The translations under genes were made by a program, and so were the position numbers. Below are positions 28,624 through 36,690 of a stretch of DNA of 64,000 nucleotides, one piece after another. How positions within the stretch are numbered: the first letter of the stretch is position 1; the number at the start of each line of letters is the position of its first letter. The stretch spans positions 1 through 64,000 of the forward strand of contig JADJPT010000012.1 in the NCBI GenBank assembly GCA_016713125.1, read 5' to 3'. Under the pieces are notes generated by a model. It was not told the origin of the DNA, ran no database searches, and saw only the letters and a program-made list of their open reading frames with translations. The DNA comes from Betaproteobacteria bacterium. GTDB taxonomy: Bacteria; Pseudomonadota; Gammaproteobacteria; Burkholderiales; SG8-39.

Positions 28624-29152
28624 TCGGCCGGGCGAGCCGGCGATCGGCGAGGATCCCGAGTCCAACCCGCTGGTGCAACGGGTGGACGCGCTGCTGCGAC
28701 GCCACCAGGAGCAAACCGCAGCGCAGCGCGCGGTCGTCGTAGAGGAGCCGCCGGACCCGGTTCCGGCCGCGCCACCAGCCGGGCTGGTGGAGGAGGACTT
28801 TCCGGTACTCACCGAAATCGTCGACCCCGCGCTGGCCGCGCACTCCCTGCCGGTGCTCGCGCCGGCCGCGGCGCCTGTGCCGCAACCCGAGGCGGCCGAT
28901 CCCGAGCAGGTCGCCGCGCTGCTCGAGGCGACGGTGCTCGACAAGCTGCTGCCCGAGATCGAGCGCACGCTGGACCAGCGACTGGCGCGCAACATCTCCG
29001 ACCTGCTCGAGCAGGTGCTGCACGGCCTGCGCGCCGAGCTGAGCGTGAGCGTGCGCCAGATGGTGCGCGAAGCCGTGTCCGCGGCGGTGGCACGCGAACT
29101 CGCGGCACGCAGCCTGCGTGCGGACGACGCGCCTGGCGGGGATCGCGACTGA
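28610..29152 (+). CDS. Hypothetical protein between holC and valS
   Basis: This 180-residue protein is not assigned to a named family. The first 90 residues are acidic and rich in Pro and Ala (PVPAAPPAGLVEEDFPVLTE), probably flexible. The last 80 are amphipathic helices (VLDKLLPEIERTLDQRLARN, then LLEQVLHGLRAELSVSVRQM). The GTG at 28610 has a strong ribosome site and overlaps holC by 14 bases. Similar acidic proteins at this position are common in betaproteobacteria. A link to the replisome is possible only by location. Confidence 0.8.
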   Translation: MDGTDRPGEPAIGEDPESNPLVQRVDALLRRHQEQTAAQRAVVVEEPPDPVPAAPPAGLVEEDFPVLTEIVDPALAAHSLPVLAPAAAPVPQPEAADPEQVAALLEATVLDKLLPEIERTLDQRLARNISDLLEQVLHGLRAELSVSVRQMVREAVSAAVARELAARSLRADDAPGGDRD

Positions 29153-29187
29153 GCCAGGCCTGAGCCGGGGCGCGCAGCCCGGGGTTG

Positions 29188-29193
29188 TATAAT
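29188..29193 (+). promoter_or_regulatory. Putative -10 element for valS
   Basis: A consensus TATAAT stands alone in GC-rich DNA 39 bases before the valS start. No good -35 is found at the usual distance, so activity may depend on other contacts. It follows directly on the end of the holC-linked gene, which suggests valS has its own promoter. Confidence 0.5.
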
Positions 29194-29231
29194 TCGCGCC
29201 TTCCGCTTTTCCCCGCCGCAGCAAGGCCTTA

Positions 29232-32015
29232 ATGTCCCTAGAAAAGAGTTTCGAGCCCGCCTCCATCGAGCGCCACTGGTACGCCGAATGGGAGGCGAAG
29301 GGCTATTTCGCCCCCGCCGCCGCACCCGGTGCGCCGGCCTACTGCATACAACTGCCGCCGCCCAACGTGACCGGCACGCTGCACATGGGGCACGCCTTCC
29401 AGCAGACGCTGATGGACGCCCTGGTGCGCTACCACCGCATGCGCGGCCACGACACCAACTGGGTGGTGGGCACCGACCACGCGGGCATCGCCACGCAGAT
29501 CGTGGTCGAACGCCAGCTGCAGGCCGAGGGCAGGACCCGCCACGACCTCGGGCGCGAGCCCTTCGTCGAACGCGTCTGGGAGTGGAAGCAGGAATCCGGC
29601 TCGACCATCACCCGCCAGATGCGTCGCCTGGGCGATTCGGCCAACTGGAGCTACGCCGACACCGAGGGCCAGCAGGCCGGTTACTTCACCATGGACGCGA
29701 AGATGTCGCGCGCGGTGGCCGAGGTATTCGTGCGCCTGCACGAGGAAGGCCTGATCTACCGCGGCAAGCGTCTGGTGAACTGGGATCCGGTGCTGGGCAC
29801 CGCAGTGTCCGACCTCGAAGTGGACAGCGAAGAGGAAGACGGGAAGATCTGGGAAATCCGCTACCCCTACGCCGACTGCAGCGGCGCGCTGACCGTGGCG
29901 ACCACACGGCCAGAGACCATGCTGGGCGATGTGGCGGTGGCCGTGAACCCGAAGGACGAACGCTACGCCGCGCTGCTCGGCAGGCAGCTCGCCCTGCCGC
30001 TCACCGGCCGGACCATCCCGGTGATCGCCGACGATTACGTCGACGCGGAGTTCGGCACCGGCTGCGTGAAGATCACGCCGGCGCACGATTTCAACGATTA
30101 CGCGGTGGGACTGCGCCACAAGCTCGCTCCCATCGTGGTGCTCACCCTCGAAGCGAAGATCGCCGACACGGCACCGGAAGCCTACCGAGGCCTGGACCGC
30201 TTCGAGGCCAGGAAGAGGGTGCTCGCCGACCTCGAGGCCCAGGGTCTGCTGGTTTCCGAGAAGCCGCACAAGCTGCGTGTACCGCGCTCGGGCCGCACCG
30301 GCGTGATCGTCGAGCCCATGCTGACCGACCAGTGGTTCGTGAAGACCGAAGGCCTGGCCGAGCGCGCTCTGGAGGTGGTCGCCAAGGGCGAGGTGAAGTT
30401 CTATCCCGAGCACTGGACCAGCACCTACAACCACTGGCTGGAAAACATCCAGGACTGGTGCATCTCGCGCCAGCTCTGGTGGGGCCACCAGATCCCGGCC
30501 TGGTACGACGAGGCCGGCAACGTCTATGTGGCGCGCAGCGAAGACCAGGCGCGCGCGCAGGCCGCCGCAAGGGGCCACGCCGGCCACCTGCGCCGCGACG
30601 AGGACGTGCTCGACACCTGGTTCTCCTCGGCGCTGGTGCCGTTCACCTCCCTGGGCTGGCCGGAGAAGACGCCGGACCTCGAAAAATACCTGCCCTCCTC
30701 GGTGCTGGTCACCGGCTTCGACATCATCTTCTTCTGGGTCGCCCGGATGATCATGATGACCCTGCACTTCACCGGCAAGGTGCCGTTTCGCGACGTCTAC
30801 ATCAACGCCCTGGTGCGCGACGCCGAGGGCCAGAAGATGTCGAAGTCCAAGGGCAATACGCTCGACCCGCTGGACCTGATCGACGGCATCACGCTCGAGG
30901 CCCTGCTCGCCAAGTCAACCGTCGGGCTGATGCGCGCGGAGCACAAGCAGAAGATCGAGAAGTACGTGAAGAAGAACTACCCGGCGGGCATCCCGGCCTT
31001 CGGCACGGACGCGCTGCGCTTCACCTTCGCTTCGCTCGCCAGCTTCGCGCGCACCCTGAACTTCGACCTGTCGCGCTGCGAGGGCTACCGCAACTTCTGC
31101 AACAAGCTGTGGAACGCCACGCGCTTCGTGCTGATGAACACGGAGGGCAGGGACTGCGGTGCGGACGAGTCCCTGCCCGTCGAGCTGTCCTTCGCCGACC
31201 GCTGGATCGTCAGCCAGCTGCAGCGCACCGAGGCCGAGGTCGCCCGCGGCTTCGAGGAGTACCGCTTCGACAACCTGGCCGGCGCGATCTACCGCTTCGT
31301 CTGGGACGAGTACTGCGACTGGTACCTGGAACTGGCCAAGGTGCAACTGCAGCACGGCAGCGTCGAGCAGCAGCGCGGCACGCGCAGGACGCTGGTGCGC
31401 GTGCTGGAGACGGTGCTGCGCCTCGCGCATCCGGTGATCCCCTTCATCACCGAGGAACTGTGGCAGGCGGTGGCGCCGCTCGCCGGCCGCAGGAACACCG
31501 CCTCGATCTGCCTGGCGTCCTACCCGCAATCGCAGCCCGGCAAGATCGACGCGGCCGCCGAGGCCGAGATGGCCCTGCTCAAGAGCCTGATCGACGCGGT
31601 GCGCAACCTGCGCGGCGAGATGGGCGTGGCGGCCGGCCAGCGCGTGCCCCTGCACGCGGCCGGCGATGCCGCGACGATCGCGCGCTTCGCGCCCTTCCTG
31701 CAGACGCTCGCACGACTGTCCGATGTGAAGGCGGTGGCCGAACTCCCCGCCGACGACGCGCCGGTGGCGGTGGCCGGCGCCTTCCGCCTGATGCTGCACG
31801 TGGAGATCGACGTCGCCGCGGAACGCGAACGACTGTCCAAGGAGATCGCACGCCTGCAGGGCGAGATCGCCAAGGCTGGCGCCAAGCTGGGCAACGCCTC
31901 GTTCGTCGAACGCGCCCCGGCCAAGGTGGTCGAGCAGGAGAAGGCGCGGCTGGCCGAGTTCGAGGCCACGCTGGGACGCCTGCAGCCGCAGCTCGACAAG
32001 CTCGCGGCGCGCTGA
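29232..32015 (+). CDS. valS: Valyl-tRNA synthetase
   Basis: This class I synthetase charges tRNA-Val. It has 927 residues, with the HIGH-type motif HMGH at 51-54 (PPPNVTGTLHMGH) and KMSKS in GQKMSKSKGN near residue 535. The editing domain lies between them and holds the threonine-editing region TTRPETMLGD. An anticodon-binding domain and a C-terminal coiled-coil arm (ERLSKEIARLQGEIAKAGAK) complete it. The frame is intact over its whole length. The gene ends 10 bases before a methyltransferase gene that may be read from the same transcript. Confidence 0.98.
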   Translation: MSLEKSFEPASIERHWYAEWEAKGYFAPAAAPGAPAYCIQLPPPNVTGTLHMGHAFQQTLMDALVRYHRMRGHDTNWVVGTDHAGIATQIVVERQLQAEGRTRHDLGREPFVERVWEWKQESGSTITRQMRRLGDSANWSYADTEGQQAGYFTMDAKMSRAVAEVFVRLHEEGLIYRGKRLVNWDPVLGTAVSDLEVDSEEEDGKIWEIRYPYADCSGALTVATTRPETMLGDVAVAVNPKDERYAALLGRQLALPLTGRTIPVIADDYVDAEFGTGCVKITPAHDFNDYAVGLRHKLAPIVVLTLEAKIADTAPEAYRGLDRFEARKRVLADLEAQGLLVSEKPHKLRVPRSGRTGVIVEPMLTDQWFVKTEGLAERALEVVAKGEVKFYPEHWTSTYNHWLENIQDWCISRQLWWGHQIPAWYDEAGNVYVARSEDQARAQAAARGHAGHLRRDEDVLDTWFSSALVPFTSLGWPEKTPDLEKYLPSSVLVTGFDIIFFWVARMIMMTLHFTGKVPFRDVYINALVRDAEGQKMSKSKGNTLDPLDLIDGITLEALLAKSTVGLMRAEHKQKIEKYVKKNYPAGIPAFGTDALRFTFASLASFARTLNFDLSRCEGYRNFCNKLWNATRFVLMNTEGRDCGADESLPVELSFADRWIVSQLQRTEAEVARGFEEYRFDNLAGAIYRFVWDEYCDWYLELAKVQLQHGSVEQQRGTRRTLVRVLETVLRLAHPVIPFITEELWQAVAPLAGRRNTASICLASYPQSQPGKIDAAAEAEMALLKSLIDAVRNLRGEMGVAAGQRVPLHAAGDAATIARFAPFLQTLARLSDVKAVAELPADDAPVAVAGAFRLMLHVEIDVAAERERLSKEIARLQGEIAKAGAKLGNASFVERAPAKVVEQEKARLAEFEATLGRLQPQLDKLAAR

Positions 32016-32025
32016 GCCCGCCACC

Positions 32026-32739
32026 ATGCAGGAGGACGCCGCCTACGCGGACTGGAAGCGCTACCAGGCAGCCAACGCGTTTCGCTACGGCAGGAAGGAC
32101 GCCAAGTACTATCGCGGCCAGTTCGCCGGCCAGCGCTTCAGGGGCGCGCGGCTGCTCGAGCTGGGCTACGGCGCCGGGCAGTTCCTTGCCTGGGCGCGCG
32201 ACCAGGGCGCCGAAGTCTGCGGCACCGAGATCAACACGCCGGCCGTCGAACACGGCCGCGCCGCAGGCTACGAGGTGCACCACGGACCGGTCGAGGAGAT
32301 CGCGGCGCTGCGCGAGCGGGAGTTCGACCTGATCGTGGCCATCGACGTGCTCGAACACCTGGACGACGCCACGCTGGCGCGCACCCTGGACTGGATCGTC
32401 GCCCACCTCTCGGTCGAGGGCCGGTGCATCGCCCGCGTGCCCAACGCCGCCTCGCCGTTCGGCCTGCCGGTTCAGGCCGGCGATCTCACGCACCTGCAGA
32501 CGCTCTCGGCCGAGAAGTTCCGCCAGCTCTCGCACCGCCACGGTTTCGAGCTGCTGTCCTGCCGCAACCAGTATCGTTCCTGGGCCGGCGGCTTCCCTGC
32601 GCTGCGCCAGGCGCTGGCGCGCACGGCGCGACGCGCGACCGAGGCCTGGCTGCGCTTCATCCTCGAACTGCGCGACGCGCCCCTGGACATGAACATCGTC
32701 GTCACCCTGCGCCGCAAGCGCGACACAGGGCCGCGATGA
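32026..32739 (+). CDS. Class I SAM-dependent methyltransferase
   Basis: This 237-residue protein has the SAM motif I in LLELGYGAGQFLAWARDQGA and the acidic residue after strand 2 in VCGTEINTPAVEHG. Motif post-II is in FDLIVAIDVLEHLDD, as in methyltransferases of the UbiG/COQ5-like group found with surface-sugar genes. The substrate is unknown. The ATG at 32026 closely follows valS, and its stop overlaps the MFS start (ATGA). Confidence 0.88.
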   Translation: MQEDAAYADWKRYQAANAFRYGRKDAKYYRGQFAGQRFRGARLLELGYGAGQFLAWARDQGAEVCGTEINTPAVEHGRAAGYEVHHGPVEEIAALREREFDLIVAIDVLEHLDDATLARTLDWIVAHLSVEGRCIARVPNAASPFGLPVQAGDLTHLQTLSAEKFRQLSHRHGFELLSCRNQYRSWAGGFPALRQALARTARRATEAWLRFILELRDAPLDMNIVVTLRRKRDTGPR

Positions 32740-34001
32740 ACCGCTCCTTCCGGGCGCTCAGGCACCGCAACTTCCGCCTGTTCATCCTCGGGCAGGGCAC
32801 CTCGCAGATCGGCACCTGGCTGCAGCTGATCGCCACCAGCTGGCTGATCTACAAGCTCTCGGGCTCCGCCTTCCTGCTCGGCCTGGCGACCTTCGCCATG
32901 CAGATCCCGATCCTGTTCCTCTCGCCGGTGGCCGCAGTGTGGATAGACCGGCTGCCCAAGCGCCGCGTGCTGTTCGCCACGCAATGCGTCGCGTTGCTGC
33001 AATCGAGCACCATGTTCGTGCTGGTGCTCGCCGGGCACATCGAGGCCTGGCACCTGGTGGCGGGCAATCTGGTGCTCGGCTTCGTCAATGCCTTCGACGG
33101 ACCGGGCCGGCAGTCCTTTCTGATCGAGATGGTAGAGGGCAAGGAGGATCTGCCCAACGCCATCGCGCTGCAATCCACGATCATGAATGGCGCACGCTTC
33201 GTCGGCCCCATGGTGGGCGGCACGGTGATCGCGGTGCTAGGCGAATCCTGGGGCTTCGGACTGAACGCCGTGTCCTACCTTGCGGTGCTCGCCGCGCTCG
33301 CCGCGATGCGCGTCAAGCCGCGCCCGCACGAGCGGCGCGACGAAGCCTGGCTCACGCAGTTCACCGCCGGCTTTCGCTGGGCCCTCGGTTTCCTGCCCAC
33401 GCGCAGCGCGCTGCTGCTGCTGGCGGTCACCAGTTTCTCGACCCAGCCCTACCAGTCTCTGATGCCCTGGTTCGCCAAGGAAGTCTATGGCGGCGATTCG
33501 CGCACCCTGGGCTGGCTGATCGGGGCGGCCGGCTGCGGCGCGGTCAGCGGCATGGTGTACCTGGCGACGCGCCCCAGCGTGCGCGGCCTGCTGACCCTGC
33601 TGCCGGTGGCCAGCGCCAGTGCCGGCGCCACGCTGATCGCGTTTTCCTTCAGCACCTCGCTGTGGATCGCACTGCCTCTGGCCTGGGTCATGGGGCTGGG
33701 CATGATGCTGACCGCGGCCTCGACCAACACCATACTGCAGACCATCGTCGAGGATCGGCTGCGCGCGCGCGTCGCCGCCATCTACATGATGTGCTTTCTC
33801 GGCATGAGCCCGGTCGGCGCACTGGTGGCCGGCTGGGCCGCACAGCATCTGGGGCCGCCGGTGGCGCTGGCGATGGGCGGCGGGATGGCCATCGCCGGTG
33901 CGGCGCTGTACGCGCGACGGCTTCCCGACATACGTCGGGCGATACGCCCGGTGTACGAACGGCTGGGCATCGTGGCGCCGGGCCAGCACCAGAAAATATA
34001 A
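32736..34001 (+). CDS. Major facilitator transporter, EntS-like
   Basis: This 421-residue protein has 10-12 membrane helices. It starts with FRALRHRNFRLFILGQGTSQ, typical of EntS and related efflux carriers, and has a loop-2/3 motif in PVAAVWIDRLPKRRVLF. The long NGARFVGPMVGGTVIAVLGE segment is motif C-like, as in drug or siderophore exporters. The cargo is unknown. It overlaps the methyltransferase by 4 bases. It ends in an AT-rich stretch facing the minus-strand gene at 34099. Confidence 0.9.
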   Translation: MNRSFRALRHRNFRLFILGQGTSQIGTWLQLIATSWLIYKLSGSAFLLGLATFAMQIPILFLSPVAAVWIDRLPKRRVLFATQCVALLQSSTMFVLVLAGHIEAWHLVAGNLVLGFVNAFDGPGRQSFLIEMVEGKEDLPNAIALQSTIMNGARFVGPMVGGTVIAVLGESWGFGLNAVSYLAVLAALAAMRVKPRPHERRDEAWLTQFTAGFRWALGFLPTRSALLLLAVTSFSTQPYQSLMPWFAKEVYGGDSRTLGWLIGAAGCGAVSGMVYLATRPSVRGLLTLLPVASASAGATLIAFSFSTSLWIALPLAWVMGLGMMLTAASTNTILQTIVEDRLRARVAAIYMMCFLGMSPVGALVAGWAAQHLGPPVALAMGGGMAIAGAALYARRLPDIRRAIRPVYERLGIVAPGQHQKI

Positions 34002-34025
34002 TATATCAAATATAACAATTGACCT

Positions 34026-34050
34026 GAAACCGGCTCCTGTAGCGGGTTTC
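34026..34050. terminator. Hairpin in AT-rich convergent intergenic region
   Basis: GAAACC and GGTTTC form a 6-base stem extended by two more pairs after a mismatch. It lies between the MFS stop and a convergent gene. A very AT-rich stretch (33992-34020) flanks it, so on the minus strand the hairpin is followed by an AT-rich tract. It is plausible as a bidirectional stop but not textbook. Confidence 0.4.
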
Positions 34051-34098
34051 ACAAATTGAATCTTCGAGATTTGCGCACCGGACGGAACCGGCGCGGGG

Positions 34099-34728
34099 TC
34101 AACGCGGCGCCGACTCCAGTGCCTGCGCGGCAGCGTCCTCGGCCAGCGCGATCGCCTCCAGCTCGGCCTGCGTCGGCCAGGCCGTGTCGAACTGCCAGCC
34201 GTGCTGGACTTCCAGCGAGTAGCGGAACGCGGCCAGCATGCGGCGCGCGCGGCCTTCGCGATTGAGCGCCTCCAGCCACGGCTGGTCGCGCAGCAGCGCT
34301 CCCGAGGCCGGCGCCTCGGGATCCAGTGCCGGCATGTCCGGCACCAGCGCACCAAGCACCGCCGCGTAGCCGCCGAATGCGCGTGCCGTGCCGCAGGCCG
34401 CGCGTGCGCCGTGCAGGCGCACTTCGCCGCCGTCCAGCCAGGCATGTGCGCCGAATCGCCGGAACGCGGCGACCACCGGGGTCAGGCCCCAGGACAGCCA
34501 GCGATCGCGCCGGCCCGGCGCCAGATGCGCGGGCGCCAGCACCGCGAAGGCGAACTCGCCAGGCTCCACCCATACGCCGTCGCCCAGGCGCATGGCCTCC
34601 GCCGCTCGCCCCCATAGCGTCAGCGGCACCCCGCGGCCGCTGGCGGCGCGCGTGTAGCCCTCGCAGGCCGCCGTCAGGTCGGCGGCCTGCACCGGGCCCA
34701 GGTGGATCCAGCGTGCGGCCTGGCTCAT
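34099..34728 (-). CDS. Unrecognised protein, faintly lipoate-ligase-like
   Basis: This soluble protein has 209 residues and no membrane segment or signal. The region WVEPGEFAFAVLAPAHLAP, then RWLSWGLTPVVAAFRRFGAH and VRLHGARAACGTARAFGG, recalls in outline the biotin/lipoate ligase fold. The usual RR-GGG motif and the catalytic lysine are not apparent, so I do not assign that function. It lies 13 bases downstream of tusA on the same strand and may be in the sulfur-oxidation transcript. Coding is supported by length, its start and codon pattern. Confidence 0.7.
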   Translation of the reverse strand: MSQAARWIHLGPVQAADLTAACEGYTRAASGRGVPLTLWGRAAEAMRLGDGVWVEPGEFAFAVLAPAHLAPGRRDRWLSWGLTPVVAAFRRFGAHAWLDGGEVRLHGARAACGTARAFGGYAAVLGALVPDMPALDPEAPASGALLRDQPWLEALNREGRARRMLAAFRYSLEVQHGWQFDTAWPTQAELEAIALAEDAAAQALESAPR

Positions 34729-34741
34729 GCCGGCTCCCCGC

Positions 34742-34969
34742 CTACTTCTTTTTCATGAAGAAGGTGAATTCCTTGCCCGAATCGGACTGTGCAAGCAGTT
34801 CGTGCCCGGTCTGCTTGGCGAACATCTGGAAATCCTTGACCGAGCCGGGATCGGTGGCGTCGATCTTCAGAACCTGGCCGCTGCTGAGCTCAGCGAGCTT
34901 CTTCTTGGTGCGCAGGATGGGCAACGGGCAGTTGAGCCCGCGCGCATCGAGCTCTGCGTCGTAGTGCAT
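34742..34969 (-). CDS. tusA: TusA-family sulfur carrier
   Basis: This 75-residue protein has the family site C-P-x-P (LNCPLPILRTKKKLAEL) with the persulfide cysteine C14, and the typical IDATDPGSVKDF strand. TusA proteins carry sulfane sulfur for tRNA thiolation, molybdenum-cofactor maturation, or in sulfur oxidisers for delivering sulfur to cytoplasmic oxidation. Its position next to a SoeABC-type molybdoenzyme favours the last two roles; this is inference from context. Confidence 0.92.
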   Translation of the reverse strand: MHYDAELDARGLNCPLPILRTKKKLAELSSGQVLKIDATDPGSVKDFQMFAKQTGHELLAQSDSGKEFTFFMKKK

Positions 34970-35061
34970 GGCGTGTCACCTCATGGGGTCGAGTGCCCCG
35001 CGGTTATAAAGCAGGCCCCGGGGGAATTCAAGCCTGCGGCGGCGCCTGCCGGCGCGCGGGC

Positions 35062-35976
35062 CTAGACGCGCCGCGCGCCGTGGTACAGGGCGACCGTATG
35101 CTGCGCCTCGGCGAAGAACAGCCAGCGCTCGGCGAGCAGGCCGGCCAGGCACAGCAGCGCGGCACCCAGCGCCGCGTCGGGAAACGCGGCCGCCAGCAGC
35201 GCCGGCGCCGCGAAGCCGAACGCCCAGACCGCCGCGCGCAGGCGCGCGGCATGCGCGCGCGCCAGGGTGAACACGAACTCCGCGCTGAGGAAGGTGCCGT
35301 GCGTGTGGCCGGCGTCGAGGAGCTTCACCTGCGCGGCGGTCTTCACGCCCAGGGCGTGGCCCAGCGTCGCGCCACCGTCGCGGCGCGTGCGCGCGTAGTA
35401 GGCGAGCTTGGCCGCGGCACCCGCGCTGAGCAGCGCCAGCGCGAGCACGACATAGGGCGCGATGCGCGTCTGCCCGCGTTCGGCCACCCACAGCAGCAGC
35501 AAGGCACCGGAAGCGTGGCCGAGCAGCAGATAGTTCAGCGGCGTGAGGGGCGTATGCCACTGCCGGATCGGCTTCAGACTGCCGTAGATCATGGCGGTGC
35601 AGTACAGCACCGTCCAGGCCAGCGCCACCACCAGCAGGGCGGCGAAGGCGCGCCAGGGCTGCTGCCAGAACACGCCGGCCAGGTACAGCGCGCACAGCGG
35701 AAAGAAAGCCGCGGCAAACACCGCTTCACGCGACAGCCAGGAAGTGGCGAAGCGCGTGAATGCGCGCCAGGCGTTCTTCGGATTGGCCAGATGCAGCGTC
35801 GACGAAACCAGCCCGGCGGCGACCAGCACCAGACCGAGCATGCCGCCGCTCAGGATCTGCGCCACGGACAGGCCGCCGCCCAGCTTGAACAGGTCGGCCA
35901 GCGCGAGCAGCGCCAGCAGCCCCAGCCCTGCGCCGGAGCTGACGGTGAAAAAGACGATGGACAGTGCGGGACGCAT
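35062..35976 (-). CDS. soeC: Membrane anchor subunit, DmsC/SoeC-like
   Basis: This 304-residue protein has eight or so membrane helices of the DmsC/PsrC anchor family. Signatures are LGLVLVAAGLVSSTLHLANP, NAWRAFTRFATSWLSREAVF and TAMIYGSLKPIRQWHTPLTP. Such anchors pass electrons between the quinone pool and the iron-sulfur subunit. It starts 3 bases after the soeB stop, and the three genes follow the order A-B-C seen for SoeABC. A DMSO-reductase-type or polysulfide-reductase-type role cannot be excluded from sequence alone. Confidence 0.82.
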   Translation of the reverse strand: MRPALSIVFFTVSSGAGLGLLALLALADLFKLGGGLSVAQILSGGMLGLVLVAAGLVSSTLHLANPKNAWRAFTRFATSWLSREAVFAAAFFPLCALYLAGVFWQQPWRAFAALLVVALAWTVLYCTAMIYGSLKPIRQWHTPLTPLNYLLLGHASGALLLLWVAERGQTRIAPYVVLALALLSAGAAAKLAYYARTRRDGGATLGHALGVKTAAQVKLLDAGHTHGTFLSAEFVFTLARAHAARLRAAVWAFGFAAPALLAAAFPDAALGAALLCLAGLLAERWLFFAEAQHTVALYHGARRV

Positions 35977-35979
35977 GGC

Positions 35980-36690
35980 TCAGCGCTCTATGAACTTGTT
36001 GACCCAGCCGGCCACACGCTGCGCCAGACCGGGCGCAGACCCGTTCTCCTGCGGCGAGGCATGTACCGGCACCTTCGGCATCGGGCGCGGCGGCAGGTAG
36101 CGATTGACCGGCTTGTAACCCAGCTCAGGCAGCATGCCGAAGCCCTCTCGCTCGGCCACCAGCTTCGAAACGTTCGAGCCCGGATCGTCGAAATCGCCGT
36201 AGTGGCGGGCGTGTGTCGGGCAGGCCAGCACACAGGCCGGCTGGCGGTCGCCCGGCGGCAGCAGTTCGTCGAAGATGCGATCCGCGCACAGCGTGCACTT
36301 CTTCACCGTGCCCGAGGATTCGTCCAGCTCGCGGGCGCCGTAGGGGCAGGCCCAGGTGCACAGGTTGCAGCCCATGCACTTGTCCTGGTCGACCAGCACG
36401 ATGCCGTCCTCGCGCTTGTACGAGGCGCCGGTCGGGCACACGGTCACGCAGTCGGCATCCTCGCAGTGCATGCAGGACATCGGCACGTTCAGGGTCTTGT
36501 TCTGCGGATACTCGCCGGCCTCGTAGTGGCGCACGCGGTTGAACCAGACGCCGGAGGGCTCCTTGCCGTAGGGCTCGTAATCCGACAGCGGGCCGGACAG
36601 CGCGGAGCCGCCGTTCCACTCCTTGCAGGCCACCGCGCAGGCATGGCAGCCCACGCAGGTATCCAGGTCGATCACCAATCCGAGCTTCAT
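35980..36690 (-). CDS. soeB: Four-cluster iron-sulfur subunit, SoeB-like
   Basis: This 236-residue ferredoxin-type protein has four cysteine groups for [4Fe-4S] clusters: CVGCHACAVAC (12-22), CMHCEDADCVTVCP, CMGCNLCTWACP, and CTLCADR with ACVLACP. It moves electrons between the molybdopterin subunit and the membrane anchor. There is no Tat signal, so it should be cytoplasmic. Its ATG overlaps the soeA stop (ATGA). Of the DMSO-reductase-type modules, the combination with cytoplasmic A and neighbouring tusA best fits sulfite oxidation. Confidence 0.85.
   Translation of the reverse strand: MKLGLVIDLDTCVGCHACAVACKEWNGGSALSGPLSDYEPYGKEPSGVWFNRVRHYEAGEYPQNKTLNVPMSCMHCEDADCVTVCPTGASYKREDGIVLVDQDKCMGCNLCTWACPYGARELDESSGTVKKCTLCADRIFDELLPPGDRQPACVLACPTHARHYGDFDDPGSNVSKLVAEREGFGMLPELGYKPVNRYLPPRPMPKVPVHASPQENGSAPGLAQRVAGWVNKFIER

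Noticed and set aside
29238..30767. 509-codon minus-strand frame
   Set aside because: It is antisense to valS and lacks any motif.
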